Shown here: one piece after another, positions 38,651-52,800 of the stretch
How the letters are laid out: every line of letters begins with the position of its first letter
Numbering within the stretch: the first letter of the stretch is position 1
NCBI GenBank assembly: GCA_037389465.1
Contig: JAZARR010000212.1
Location: forward strand, 4,983,001 to 5,047,000
Source of the DNA: Baylisascaris procyonis
Taxonomy: Eukaryota; Nematoda; Chromadorea; Rhabditida; Ascarididae
DNA length: 64,000 nucleotides
Direction: 5' to 3'
Program-made: the position numbers and the translations under genes
The notes under the pieces: generated by a model
What the model was told of the DNA's origin: nothing
Seen by the model: the letters and a program-made list of their open reading frames with translations, nothing else
The model's database searches: none

Positions 38651-41600
38651 ATCTCCAGTTTCCTTTTTTTTTCCGATCCAGGCTCAATTGGCAAACCGTT
38701 CTACGACACTTTCCGTTTCGTTAACACTCTCACATTTCCTTAATTCCTATAATATTGCTTTGATCAGCTTAATTAAGTTAGCCCACTTAAGGTCAGTCCT
38801 TAACGTACATCGTACGCTATGTATTTGTATAATGAATGACCTGAATCTGTGTACGTGTTGAGGAATTGATGGTCATAGTTTTAGTGCTAAAACTTTTCAT
38901 GCGTTTTCTGTGCAATGGTACTGTCACGAAGTTTAAATTTACCCGCTATCTTTTTTTTTGCTCTGAAAAAGGTGGTTCATACAAGGTTTTCGATGGGGTT
39001 AGCGAACAAACGAGTACGAGGATTCACTTCTTCAGTGCTGATACGGCATGTTCGCTTTTAAAAACTTTTTTCCACTGATATAGCAGGTGCTTTTTTTTGA
39101 ATTTTTGGCAAGCTTTCGAGCAAATCGTTTGGTCTGAATTAGCAATGTAATATCTGTTAGCCATACAACACTGTTACAAGAAAACTCTAGAAAAAATGAT
39201 ATGGAGGAGGTACTAAAAATCATGAAATGGTAGAGCATGATTTTTAATTTTTATCGTTCCAAAGAAATTTTCTCATATCACTTTATTTAAGGAGAAGTTC
39301 CAAATAGCTTCAGTTGAACAATCTATAAGAAAATGTCTCCGAATTACATCAATTTTTGCGTTTTCAAAAATTTGAATGTGTAGAGCGCATCATGACGATA
39401 TCGTATTTATGCGGATATTTCTCTTCTTCGTTGAACCACTAAACACGGATTTGTGAAATTTAGATAATATAACGTACGTCATGAGCTTATATGCAATGCC
39501 TGGTGTGACGATAATCCATCAACTTCGAAAAGAGATGTAGACATTTGAATTTGGCAAAGAATTTCTATGCATTTTTCGACCGATCAGATTCTTAGTTGAA
39601 ACGCAAAAAAAAAACGAATCTTTTATGGATTAAAATCTTTGCGAGGCTAATTGATACATAGGTAGAGAGGATGGATTCTCATATACTCTTTATTGCAGTC
39701 TAAACATTTAAAAGAGACGATATTTGCTCATTAACAAATAGTTATTTCTTATTGTTGCAAGAAAAGTTTTGCTCAACACTTTGGCTCATTGACGTTTCCT
39801 CAATGTTACTTTAGCAAAGTGTAATTGTCCTACCTGCCGTTCTTTTAATTAGCAATTCACTGATCTCTTTTTTTGCTTATAGTAATAAAATTTCTCGATT
39901 TCATTTCGATAGGTGTCGGAATCAGCATTTTCAATAAAGAAATCAGGTTTATGGTTGATCCAACAGGCTGTCAATTGTCTACGCTGGATTTTGTAAAGTT
40001 TTTATTAAAAACAATTTTCTTTATTAGTATTTTCAGTGAACCTTATAGGAATTTTGCATCAATTTTTTGTGGGAATAATTTGCATTTTGTTTGTGAATCG
40101 GCGAACTTTGGTTTATTTTAACGAGCTCTAACAATTAGTGCTGAGAAAAGTTAGGTTTATTGAACGTTTGAATGAATATCTCGTTTACGTTGTAAACCTT
40201 TGAAAAACATTTTTGAGCTATCTTTTATCGTCTAATTTTGTTTATAGTATGTAGGCAAACCTGGAATTTATAAGGCAAGTTGATCGGCTACAGAGGGAAT
40301 AAAGTGTTGAAGCGTATATGGTCTGTTACCTTCTTCTTTTTGAATTTTTTCTTCGCTAATCGGCACTGATCGGTGCAGATATCCATTCCTGGATCCATTA
40401 TGCCCAAAGTAAACTTAAACTGCGGAAATGCTGAGAGGGCTTGCTGAGATGGGAGAGCCAACGAAAGTGGCTCATACAATGCACCTTGCTTACACTGTTG
40501 TCCATGCGTGAAACGAGGCAAACTTCAGTAGTATCGTGATGATTGGTCATGCACACGGTAAACCATGCTTACAGGTAATGCTGTAATACTATATTGAATC
40601 ATCTTCGTGAATACCATTCATAAAATCGATTCTTTCCTTCAATGTTTATAAAACGACACTAATGGCTCGTTGATTCAAAAAAGAAAAGTGCAAGAAAAGC
40701 TGGATTTTCGATTTGATATTCTCGATATTAACCATTAAGCAAGTTGGGCTAGAGGATGGAGTTGTAGATACTAAAAAGGATGGCATTTTAGCGTCTTGCA
40801 AGATCGAAATTGATGATTTTCTTAGTTGTGAATGAACTGATCTCGAAAACAGCTCATGATTTAGTCCCCTTCGAGGATGTGTCCTAGAACCAATTTAGTC
40901 ACGTTATTTACGGCTATCTCTTCAGCGTTTTACACAATTTGCTATGAGCGCAAGGCAGCGATATATTAACATCAAGAGTATGCAGTGGAGCATTCTATTT
41001 AATGACGAACGTGAAAATCTTTAAAACAGGAAAAGATCAAAAAATTCGAGAGGATATGGTGTGAAGCATTCGGCTAACAACTTGATCTGGTATCGTTTTG
41101 TTTGTGATGCCATTGCGGCATTGCTAACGTTATCGAAGTTCTGCTTGATACCAAGTAACCGATAGATGGATGCACTGAGTAGATGAAACCGCACTCCTAA
41201 AAATCATGTAGATGTCCATATGTTGGAAACCCACGCAGCGCTATTCATCCATTACGCTCTAAGGAGCTCCGCTTGTTTTCTTCCAACAATCTCTCTTCAT
41301 TTCTGTCCGTTTCTCAATTGTTGAGCAATAATTGAACAAACTAGAGATATGCTAATAAATCTTTCAGAAAGTGCATTGCATCTCGATTGCATTTACTATG
41401 TGATTAGCAAATTTCTCTTTTTGTTCTCATCGCCATTTTCCTAAACTTTATTCTACTTTTTTTTCACTCAAATTGGACATTTTCACCTACCTGTGATTTC
41501 ATTATATTCGTAACATATGTCTCAAAAATTTTCTAACTCACTTATGGATGTTTGTTCGTATTTACTGGCAAATGCTTGTGTTTTTGCTCCCCTCTTAAAT

Positions 41601-44600
41601 TCACTACTAAGTCGATATGATCAGAAGGGAAAGTTTTTACGCCAGCTTTATTATACAAATTGTGACGTGCTATTTTAGCCGACTAATTTTTAAAAGTTAA
41701 GTTTTTCTCCGCGGACTAGATTGTTTCAGAAATCTTTGTCATCTTTCATTGTTGTGAATTGGCTCATTTTCTTAAAATACCATCAACCAAATTCCAGCTC
41801 AAAAATTACCCCAAATTTTATGTTGAGCCTTGTATGTGAAGCTTACGTGAGTCAAAATCGAAGTGTTGAAATAGTACTGGGAAACGAGGAAGATGGAGAA
41901 ATAGTTTTATGCTATTTGTGCTGAATCTAAAACCTAATTTTTCGAGCTGAAATTTTATCACGTGATGATTTAAAGTAATTTATCATTGTTCATATAATTC
42001 AGAAGATAGTTTTGAAATTTCACCAAGTTACGCGTCACCACAACGTTCACTAATATCAAATGAATAATTACGCATGGAAGATTTTTGAAATCCCCTGTCG
42101 TTTGTAAATTTCTGCGAAGATTTTCGGGATATCTGCTATGAAATAATTGCAAAACGAATTATTACCTCTCGAAAAAAGCGCAAACGAGGCAAAAATGCCT
42201 ACTGGGCATTTATATGTCACACATTAATTAGAATGTCGATTTAATAGACGGTTTTATGTGTTACATAACACAGAATATCAATTTAATGGGTCATTTGTGT
42301 GTTATATTGAAGGGAATGTCGATGTAATAGGCGATTGCTATTTTTTTTTTTGTTATTTTTTAATCATTATATTGTTATTTTGTGCATTCATGCAATGTAC
42401 AAAGTTTTAAAGAAAATAGTCAAAAAATATGCTGATCGTTCATTTTTTTTTTGTGGTGTATTCGTTTTATTTGCAATCCAAAAAAATGGAAAAAAAAGTT
42501 TTTTGAAATTTCGAGAATTTAAAATCGAAAAAAAAGTGATAATTCTTCAGAAATTCTCAGTAGCAACATAAAATAACATTTAGCGAAATAGATTTTTCAT
42601 AATCGCTTTTTTATGAGCACTTTCAAATGTTTAAAGCATTTCCCATTTGTACGTCTATAAAATTCATATGTGATCGCAATTTTTCGTTAATTATTCTTCT
42701 TTATTTTTAGATATTATTTTATCTATATTTTCTTCATTATATTTTATTCGATGATGTCGCCGATGTCGCATGATGGGTTAGTTGCGGATCATTGTTGGGA
42801 ATTCTCCGAATGCGATTAATCGATCATGAAATGGGATAATCCTTTTCGTTCCATTTGGCAAGCATCGTTGACGATTTGATAATCTTATACGCATACAGCT
42901 GTTTATCAATTGTAGCGATTGCGTTTTGTTTCAGGAATTGCTCCAAAATGCTATGAGAAGGTGGTTGCTTGTCCATATCGGTCTTCTAATTTAGTGTATC
43001 GCCGCCGTTCTATTTACACCTTCAATCATGACGATGTTTCGTAGGCAGGTTCGTCACTGATTTCATTATAAATTTCATTATAAATCGTAAAATTGCCTAG
43101 TAATGAGATATACGCCGTTGAAGTCAACAACGGATCGAAGTGACGGGGATTACGATATTTTTCACTCGCTCATTAAAAAATCTTGCCATATTCATACTCA
43201 TATATTTGATAGGCGGTATGAAATTCAGTTCTAAATGAATTTAGTCGATCTCTTCATTTCTTTTTTTGAGCTAATAAGAGTATATGCATTATTCATAAAC
43301 GATGCATTGTAACGTTTATAAAAAATCATTGGGGTCCATATCATATAAGTGAATGACTGTAGATCTATATCACAAAAATTATGGATCTCTATCAAAATCG
43401 ATTAGCGATCTCTATCCCACAAGAAAATAATTAAGAATCTTTCCCATAGTGTGAAAATAACACTACAGGATTGAATACGGGCATATATCACAACGCGGAA
43501 ATGACTCCAAAAACAACACCACACAAGGAAATCAAAGCAAACTTGATTCGCAGTCCAAAGGTGTCTATGGAAATATGCTACAATGCGACAATAATAAAGG
43601 ACCTAAATACCAATTCGAAAGTTCTGAAATACCACAAATCATATGACTGCATACTTAAACGTCTATCCGTTTATGCTATTGCCAGTATAGATGTGCGGTC
43701 GGAACGATTTGCACTTAAATAACAGGTTTCCTTAAACAGTCCATAGTAAATGGAATCTATGTTCATTCATATTGCACTACAACATTCATGATTATACGAT
43801 CTAGCGAGGACATTTGGATTGCAAAGAATACAACAGTATAGCAATTAAAGAGTTATTCAAGGTGTTTTTTTGCGCCAAAGTTATCTGTAGTAAGTAATTT
43901 GAGAGAAATTCAGGTGAGCTCAGTTTTCATGAAACGGGGGGAGATTTCATGTCATTTTTGTACTATTTCGTATCCGAAATTCCGAAAGTCCAAAACGGCA
44001 TTCCCTCGAAAGCGTTATTTTATTATAATAGGTAACTTTATTAGCCGTCATTCGTTGTATGGTCGACATTTTCGAAGCTATCGTTTATTATGTCACATTG
44101 ACAATAATGAGGCGATATTTCTACCAGAAAAGAGGAATACGCAAAGATAAAGCAAACGAATAGAAAAAGGAGTGCTGAATGATGCGTTATTGAAAAGGAC
44201 AAATGCTGTCGATGGTTGCCTACGGCATGTCGCTTTCGATCGTTAAGTTTTATCGTTTTGCTTTGCCATATGTGCGAAGCGTCGTTACGCCACGCAATAA
44301 ACTCGTCCACTAATGAATAGCAGTCCTCGTAGCCACAAATGTTTCAAGGCCTACCACTGAGAAATTTACTCTCTGCCTCTTTCCTCTTCGTTGATAACTC
44401 TAACTAAAAGAGTATTAATAAAATAATGTGCTAGTAAAATCGTGCTGATTCTTTATTGTTTCGAATGGGTTTGACATCCTTACAAAGAAGTTGAAAGCGT
44501 TTTTTTTTCTTCGAATTTTATGTTTTTCAAAACGATTCTTTTTCATCTCGAAATCACGAAAAAAACGGGAACAAGAAAGACTAATATTATACCTTTTTTC

Positions 44601-45807
44601 TGAAACTGCAAAGAAACATACCCATCCAACAATATTTGCTATAATTTAGCTAACTGCATTGGCAAGCTTTCTTGGCAAAATTTATCGCTATAGCGCAATT
44701 TTGGCTTATTGGTGGCGATTTTGATGGCGTATTTGAAGTGTTGCGCGTTGAGTGCCGCTCGTATGCACTTGGGGTAGCAAGTGTGAGCGACTAGTGAAGG
44801 AGATGCGCCTCCGGGCCATAACTGTTGACCAAGTGTAAAAAGTCCGCTACGCATTTTCATCTCTTGGGATCGCTTGCTCTCCCTTCATGTTGCCTTGGCC
44901 AACTGTGTGTCTTAGCATTTGTTTTTGGTAGCCCACAACGCCAAGAGCACTCCCCGTCTAACCTACTGGCTTCATATGGTTATCGACTGTATTTCATCAG
45001 TTGTGCCGTTTTAATTTCGTTAAACTCAATTCCATGCAACAGCGAATAGCTAGTTTAATATGATGACTTCGATGCGATTATGTTTAATAGCTTTTTAGAT
45101 GGGCAAGGGTGGGGGATATGCAAACGATCTGCTGTAATCATTAAATGGACTGTAACCAATAAAAACTCACGTATTTCCTTTCGGATCTATGAGATAAGAG
45201 AATTGCTTGCAGCGATTATATGCCCAAGTAAATTGCTCATTGTACAACAGTTTTGCCAGTTTTGCAGAGTAATAGCTTAGCGAGTGAGTTTTATAATAGC
45301 GCCTAAGTTTTCAGCTTGAGCATTTTAGGCGCTTGATCGCACTGTCAAAAATAGAGCACCTCCGTGCTATGCTTCCTTATTTGTTAATTCGACTCATCTA
45401 CGTTACCAATTAAAAAACTTTCTAGCGATTTTTGTCTCTTTTCAACTATTAATAACGATTTGGCGTGCCTTAACGGTGGCAGGAAGCAAATAAGAAGATG
45501 GGCAGTAGCGCAATTTTGATGTGCGCTTATAAACGCAATTCTCTGAACGAATAGAGAATCGTCAAAAGATTTTGAATTTTTGATCGATTTTCGGAAGCAG
45601 TTTTGCAATGAACGAACACAAACCCCCCTCGAAACATGTGTCGCCATTTCATTTGCCCATTAAACACACTCGATATCTGTTCGGCGTCTACTTCTTTTTT
45701 TTTTCGACACCAAATTGATGCATCAAGTACGATTCACGAACGTAAATTCTGGGCTCTATTCTTGAGTTTGTTGCTTTGATAGAAAAGTTTTTTTTGCTTG
45801 TTTTCAG
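38651..45807. other. Region upstream of the first identified ccb-1 exon
   Basis: No exon is firmly supported. It probably contains the 5' exons and the first long intron of the calcium channel beta gene, because the first exon I can see begins at a splice acceptor in mid-protein. Minus-strand frames at 40288-40521 and 44639-44860 share an FTxGQQ stretch near the N-terminus and could be relics of one repeat family. Imperfect repeats occur at 42205-42335 (about 50-bp spacing) and 43330-43450. A short stem, GCGCCTAA with TTTAGGCGC, lies at 45300-45335. Confidence 0.4.
42205..42335. repeat. Diverged tandem repeat, about three units
   Basis: Units beginning GAATGTCGATTTAATAGACG, GAATATCAATTTAATGGGTC and GAATGTCGATGTAATAGGCG follow one another, each with a TGTGTTAcAT-like word in between. 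Divergence is moderate, so this is an old local duplication. Confidence 0.6.
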
Positions 45808-47168
45808 GGAAGTGGCGATTCAAACTACAGCCACCAGGAGAGTGACTTCGATATGGACGAAGGGAACCGCGAAACGTTAAGGAGAGATGCAGAGCGTTCC
45901 GCCGCACTACAGCTCGAAAGAGCAAAGGTATAGCTGATGAGGAAGTAGCGGCCAGGCTTTCTTTCACTCTTCTCAACGCTTTCATCCTTCGCCGAATAGC
46001 TTTGACGCAAAATTAGCGCCACCTTACTCAATCTTTTCGCTTTTTTTTTTCTGATCGTTTCAGTCATTCGAAATTAAATAAGTACTTTTCCTTTACGTTT
46101 TATGGTCTGTTATTTTGGCGAGACGATGGAAATGTTGATTGCGATTACACATGTTCCCAAGCATTTGCATCTCTCATCTTTGATGAAAGCAACCGTCAGA
46201 ATGGTGATGTATATAAAATAAGAAAAGAAATCGGCTGTTGTTTTTCGTTCCTTCAACAAAAAAGATTCCTTAGGAGTGTCCTGGGGGCTTTCTGAAAGAA
46301 ACACTATGTTCTTGGAAGAGTTTTTGTTGGTCATTGCCACGTTGTGTCGAATACGTTTATTAAGTTCCATAGTTCCTGAGTTCCATAGTTTTTCTTTTTT
46401 TTTTTCATATGAAACCTTGAAATGGAGACCGTCCTTTTTTCGTTGCCACATTCGCTTCAAACATTTACAATAAAGTGCTGGCTAATAGAGGAAGCTCTTT
46501 ATATCGCGCAAAGTCTTATCAATGAATCGCTCCAAACGAATTATTCTACCCGAATGGGCAACTTTACGAGCATTTGTAGTGTTAAGTTAGAGTGGATTTC
46601 ACGATACATGCTGAGAAGTCATTTAATCTGCCTGTATGCTCTTGACCTTCTTTGGCTTACTTTGCACGGCGCGCTATTCCCGCTCGATTTATAGCCAATT
46701 GGTCTACTATACGCAATAACTATTGAATTCAAAGATATATTCGTATTGTTATATAACGCTGAAATGAAATTGCTACAATAAGTGGGGACTCAAATGATAT
46801 AAAAAAAATGATTCCATTAGAGTGAAGTCACTTAGTTGGACTTTGTGATCCCTTTATACTGTTGACAATATTGGCATCAGGAAATGCAATAGACATACCC
46901 AAAATACTGCATCCCCTTTTATCGTCTTCATTCCATCTGCTTCAGAATTCCATTTTTTGATGCTGCTGGAAGCATTTTTATGGTCGCATGCGTTGAACGC
47001 AGGCTACTAGGTAACTGCTATCAAGTATGTTTTTTTGAGTTTTGAGCCAACTGAAGTCCGGCTCACACTGAGAATGATAATGAGTGTTTTTGATGACCAA
47101 TGAAAGGTGAGAGGTCGCGGGTTCGTCCCCGTCTGCGGACAAGTTTTCACTGGTCATCAAAAACACTC

Positions 47169-47245
<77 letters not shown>

Positions 47246-49794
47246 CAAAACAATACATCCTACTTGCAGTATAAACCTGTAGCGTTTGCGGTTTGTACGA
47301 ACGTCGAGTTCGATGGTTCGATTGATGACGATTCACCTGTTCATGGTTGTGCGGTCTCCTTCAAAGTCAAAGATTTCTTACATATCAAGGAGGTGTCGTT
47401 TTCCTCACTTTTCTTACCCCTCTGTTTTTTCTTGGCTATGCCACATCGAATTTCAGAGCGAAAATTTTAAGGGTTTTTTTTTTTTGAGAATTAAAAGTTA
47501 CTTTTGCACAAGATTATATTTCTCAATATTCACCGCAGATTACTGGTCATGATATGTCAACGAAGATTCCTTCCGAACTTCTGAATTCTCAACCAAATTA
47601 TGTGTCTTTTTCGCATCGTTTTCGTACAATTCTTTGTGGCTGCTTTTCTTCACAGCTATTCGAAAGCTTTTCTCTAATTGCTATATCATTTGAAAATGAA
47701 TACCCATGAGCGGATAAAAACTTGAATTGTTTTTAAGGTGATCGCTTTTCAGAAATACAACAATGATTGGTGGATCGGTCGACTTGTGAAAGAAGGCCAT
47801 GATCTCGGGTTCATCCCTTCTCCTGTTAAGCTCGAAAATATCAGGCAGCAAACAGCAAAGGGATCGAAATTGTATGCTTTTACTATTCCTTATGTCACTA
47901 TTTGCAAGAAATCAGTTTCTAACATAGTTTCATGGTCGGATATCTAGTAGTTTACAAATGTTAGTAAATGTCACACAATATCTGGTCATATCAGCAACCA
48001 CTTTTACTTCAATATCCTTTCTGGCTAATTTAAGTTTTTGGCACCTGTCACAGGTGATCAGTAATTTTTGTGCAGTCTTTACCAAAATCTGAGATTCACT
48101 ATAGAGTGCAATTAACGTCGAGAATTTTGCTTATAAATTGAATTCTTTTTTTTTTCAAAATTGCTTAATTTCGTTCAATTTTATTTGAGTTTACATTTTC
48201 TTTATAAAATTGCTCACTATTCTCATTCACATTTGTAATTTTGTCGCAATCTTAAATGTTTTTTTGCTGTATTACTGCATTATTTTTCGATTATCTCAGT
48301 TTCAACATTCACGATTACAATCACTTCTATCATTTCATGGTTACTTTAAATTAAATTATTGCCTCATTAAATAATCGTGTAACTACAAAACATTTTTTTG
48401 TTCGTAGTAACTTTAAGAAAAATACACTTTCCTCACTCTTTTACCTGTTTCGATAAGAAAAATAACCTGTTAAAGTTATGAAACTCTGTTGTCAGTGCGA
48501 TGCACTCTAATGGCCTATCCCTGAGTATATCACTGTAAAAAAAAGATATACTTTGCGGCGCTAAGAAAACACATTTTAACGCTCCATTGGCAGCAAGCTC
48601 GTGGAAATAAAGGCTTTCATATAAGAGAAACGCTGCAGCACCTTTCTTCGGTTTTATTTGCACGACATTTTTTAAGGGTTATATTTTAGGTTAACGAGAT
48701 GTTTCCATAATGTGTCACTATGAACTCTCATTTATTCGACTTTTGCAACCTCTATCTCCCCCTCCTCCCCAGCCTACGTACCCAAATTGGCCTTTTGTAT
48801 TTGCTGTGGAAAAGAACACTTCGCATTTTATCCATTTAAGCGCATAGTATGGAGACCCAAGCGCAAAAGCGATTCTTTTCAATGCAGGTCCCTGATGTAT
48901 AGAGGATTTTAAGATTCGGAAAAGCAGACTGCCACGTAGAATTTAGCATTGTTTAAAGGGTTATTCAGTTGAGGAAGTCGGCTTCACTAATGTTAAAGTT
49001 CACATCCGTTGTGTTGTTCGTGTGAATTTATTCACATATGAATAATAAAATATATCTCATTAGATACGTACTGAGAAATTCATAAGGAACAAATAATGTA
49101 ATGGATAGTGAAAAATACTTAAGCTCTGACCGTAGCTTTCATCCAAGACGGGCAGTGTGCTATAATTTTTAAATTTGTTCCTCGCATCTGTTCAGGTCCT
49201 TTTGCGGGAAAATCGCTTTCGTTCTCGAATTTGAAGTATTGCTAATTTTAATTTTTTTTGTGCAGTTGTTCTGAACCAGTTACACAGAAATAGTGAATTA
49301 GCAATATGCCAATTTACAGCAAACAGTCATCAAGTTCCACAAATCTTGGCGCTTTGGATGAAATGATGCCAAGAAGTGGTTCGAGGGGCTCGACGCCCCC
49401 GACTCCAGGTAATCAGTTCGTTTCGATTGGACGCTTTTCTGCCAAGAAATAAGAATAAAGCATGACCTTCTAGCGTGCTAAGAAGAATGACCTTCGAGAA
49501 CTGGAATATTGTCAAAAACTTGTTGGCAAGCGGGTGGCATGAAGTATTTATTTCCACCCAATCTTTCACAATATAATAGCACATTTATACCAATTACCCG
49601 AAGATGCAAAACGTAGTCTAACGGGGTGAATATTCGTGAGTATTTGTCCGCATATTGCATTAGATGAATCGAAACGCTGCTTTAAATATTGTGAAGGAAG
49701 ACCTTAGGCGACCGATGTTGACAAACTATAACCCCAAAACTGATTTTTTCGGTCCAAAGTAGTAGTAGTAACAATGTCTTTATTCATTCATGCA

Positions 49795-49875
<81 letters not shown>

Positions 49876-52800
49876 AATTTACAAGAAAAGGGCCAGACCC
49901 GCTGGAAGGTTAAGCAGCGCAGGTCATCGTATGATATGAAACGATGCGAACGCAAAATTATATACCTTTCCTTGCGCGTTTTTGATATGACTGCGTTACC
50001 GTCTCTTAGTCCATTTCGATTTACATGTTGTATAAGCTTGCTCTTAAAGAGATTTCATTCAGGTGGTGAACTCGACGAAGAGGAATACGGGCACGGGAGG
50101 AAAATCACTGATCTGGTGACCACTCCTCCACCTATAAAGGAAAAGAAGAAACTTATGTTTAAAAAGGTGTTTTCGTCTACATGATTCCCAACTTTGTGAA
50201 ACGTTCTTTTAGAATATTTTCAAACAATGAAATTTCTGTATTTTCAGGACAGATTACGTACTCTTGTTCACAGTTTCATTGCTGATGTGCATGACCCATG
50301 CAAGATATTTGAAAAGAATTTTATTTACGGTCAGAGGTGGGGGGGGGGGGGGGGGGGAAGGGGGAGGGAGAGGAGAGATATTCTACAACTTTTTTGATCT
50401 GGAAAATTTTGGGCTGGAAATAAATGGCGCAATAATTAGCGGAACTTTGAACAGCATGTCATTAAGCACATTTGTAGAATACGTCACTTCCACCGTCAAA
50501 ATTCCAAGTTAAAGGAAGAACCCTCCTTTCTGCTGTCATTCCAGTTAATTGCCAATGCTTCTGCTGTAAACTAAATCATTTTCAAAGAGTTAAGAAGGGG
50601 AGGGAGAGAGCGGAGATTGAACAAGTGTTGAACAGCAGAGATTTCAGCAAGAAAATGTACCGCCGTACGACGTTGTGCCTTCTATGCGACCAGTGGTCAT
50701 TGTCGGCCCATCGCTCAAAGGATATGATGTGACCGATATGATGCAGAAAGCTGTTTTCGATTATCTTAAACATCGCTTCGAGGGAAGGTAAATTCTGCTA
50801 TCATTTATGATCACCATATACTGTGAAAGAACATTGTCGCAAAAATGCCGTTCATATTTATATTTTAATAATAATGATCTTGCATATATGCATGTTAAAG
50901 AAAATAACATACAAAATAGTGGCGCATAATTAGCACAAATTTGCATAAATTTTCATTTCGTTTGCAAATGCAACCCAGAAAGTTTGTGGCATTTGTGACA
51001 TAAACTTAATAAATGAATATTCATTTAGGCATTTCTCGATACGCAGAGAAGCCAAAAAGTTCTTTGTTTTGATTGGAATTATTGTTAGTTCGTTGATCAG
51101 ATGAATTTCGAATACACGTGCAACTTTAAGGTATGTTACTAATGTGCAGTGTATCATTTCTTACTTTTCTGGAATTTATATACAATACTTACCCTTTTCC
51201 AGAATAATTATAACCAGGGTCACCGCAGACATTTCATTGGCGAAGAGGACCCTTTTGAATAATCCTTCAAAAAGAGCGACGATGGAACGAGCCAACTCGA
51301 GAACAAGCAATAGCCTTGGTGAATATTACACCTATCAATTAATGAAATAGCTACAACTCGATGACCTTTCCGTTTTTTTTCGCAAATTTCTCAAGGATGT
51401 TTATCTACGTGATTATTTTGTATGTGCTGTCCACTAGTCTCAGTCATTGGCCAGTGACTTTGATGAATTTTGTTAAATATTTCAACTTTTCTGCTGTCGA
51501 GGGAACTTCGAGTACCACTATATTTGTACGTACAAATTCAGTAGGCAAATGAGGTTAGACAAAGAGGGTTTTTGGTATGGAATTTCACAGCCGATCGCAT
51601 AGGAAAGCAATATGAAGCCATTGTTTCACTTTTTGAAAATTTTCAGGGCATTTTTGGTGTGATGAATTCAGCTGTGAAAAGCGTATGTCTTGCCACCCCT
51701 TGGGCGCACTTCCCATTTGTTCGATTTTGAAAATGCGATTCGTGGCTATCGCAGCAATACTTCTCTTTTATATCACTTAACAGAACTGAGTAATTGGATA
51801 GCTCTTCAAAGGTTATAATAACAATGAATGTGTTCAAAAAACTAAACGAAGGCTGCATTTCAGCCGAAATTCAAAGCGAGGTGGAGAGGGTTTTCGAGTT
51901 GGCACGTTCCATGCAGCTGGTGGTACTCGACTGTGACACCATCAACCATCCATCTCAATTAGCCAAAACTTCGCTTGCTCCAATCCATGTGTACATAAAA
52001 ATAAGCTCTCCGAAGGTGCGCATTTTCCGTTTCTAATTTATTTTATTGAGGATGCTGCTTCATTTTTTTGTGGTTTCATATGCCGTCTAAAGGAGTATTT
52101 CTGTAGTTTTAGGAACGCTCCAAAACCACAGAATAGTGCCAAATATGTGGTGCAGTATTACTGATAAAAGTATATTAACTGCAAGTTGGCTGATTTCTTC
52201 TACGATTTGCCTATGTTTGTTGCTTAGCAGTCGTAAATTTTCTTAGCTTTCTTTTAGCCGGCAAACAGCAACCCTCATCCATCCATCCGTTAGGTTACTT
52301 AGTACTTCTATCGTCACTTGCCTCTTCGATTAAACTTTCAAAACTGACTTAGAATTTACTAGTGCTCAGATTTTTTATCTGAATGTTGAAACATCGCGAA
52401 AACGGTTTTAAGTATGTTGTTCTGCACTGAGCTGAAACTGCTACCTTACGCAGTTGTTTAGAACTGTATGCAGCGTTCCCGCAGAATTTCATTAACCAGA
52501 AATTATTCAATCTCATTACCATACTAAAATATCAACAAACCTGAAAGTTATTCTAAATAAACGTAATGTAAAGCGACTACGTTTTATCATGAATGCGCTT
52601 CTTTATAAAGATTGTTGATATAAAAACTGCGGAGGTAAATTTACCTGTTTAAGGTGCTACAAAGGCTTATAAAGTCGAGAAACAAGTCACAGACGAGAAA
52701 CATGAACGTTCAAATGGTGGCCGCAGAAAAGTTGGCTCAATGTCCACCTGTTAGCGTTTACTGCATTCTTTGTTGTTTCGCTAATTGCCCTAAAGAGTAC

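Noticed and set aside
47108..47140. tRNA gene
   Set aside because: Only a B-box-like GGTTCGTCC is present; no acceptor stem, D arm or anticodon arm of proper size can be folded around it.
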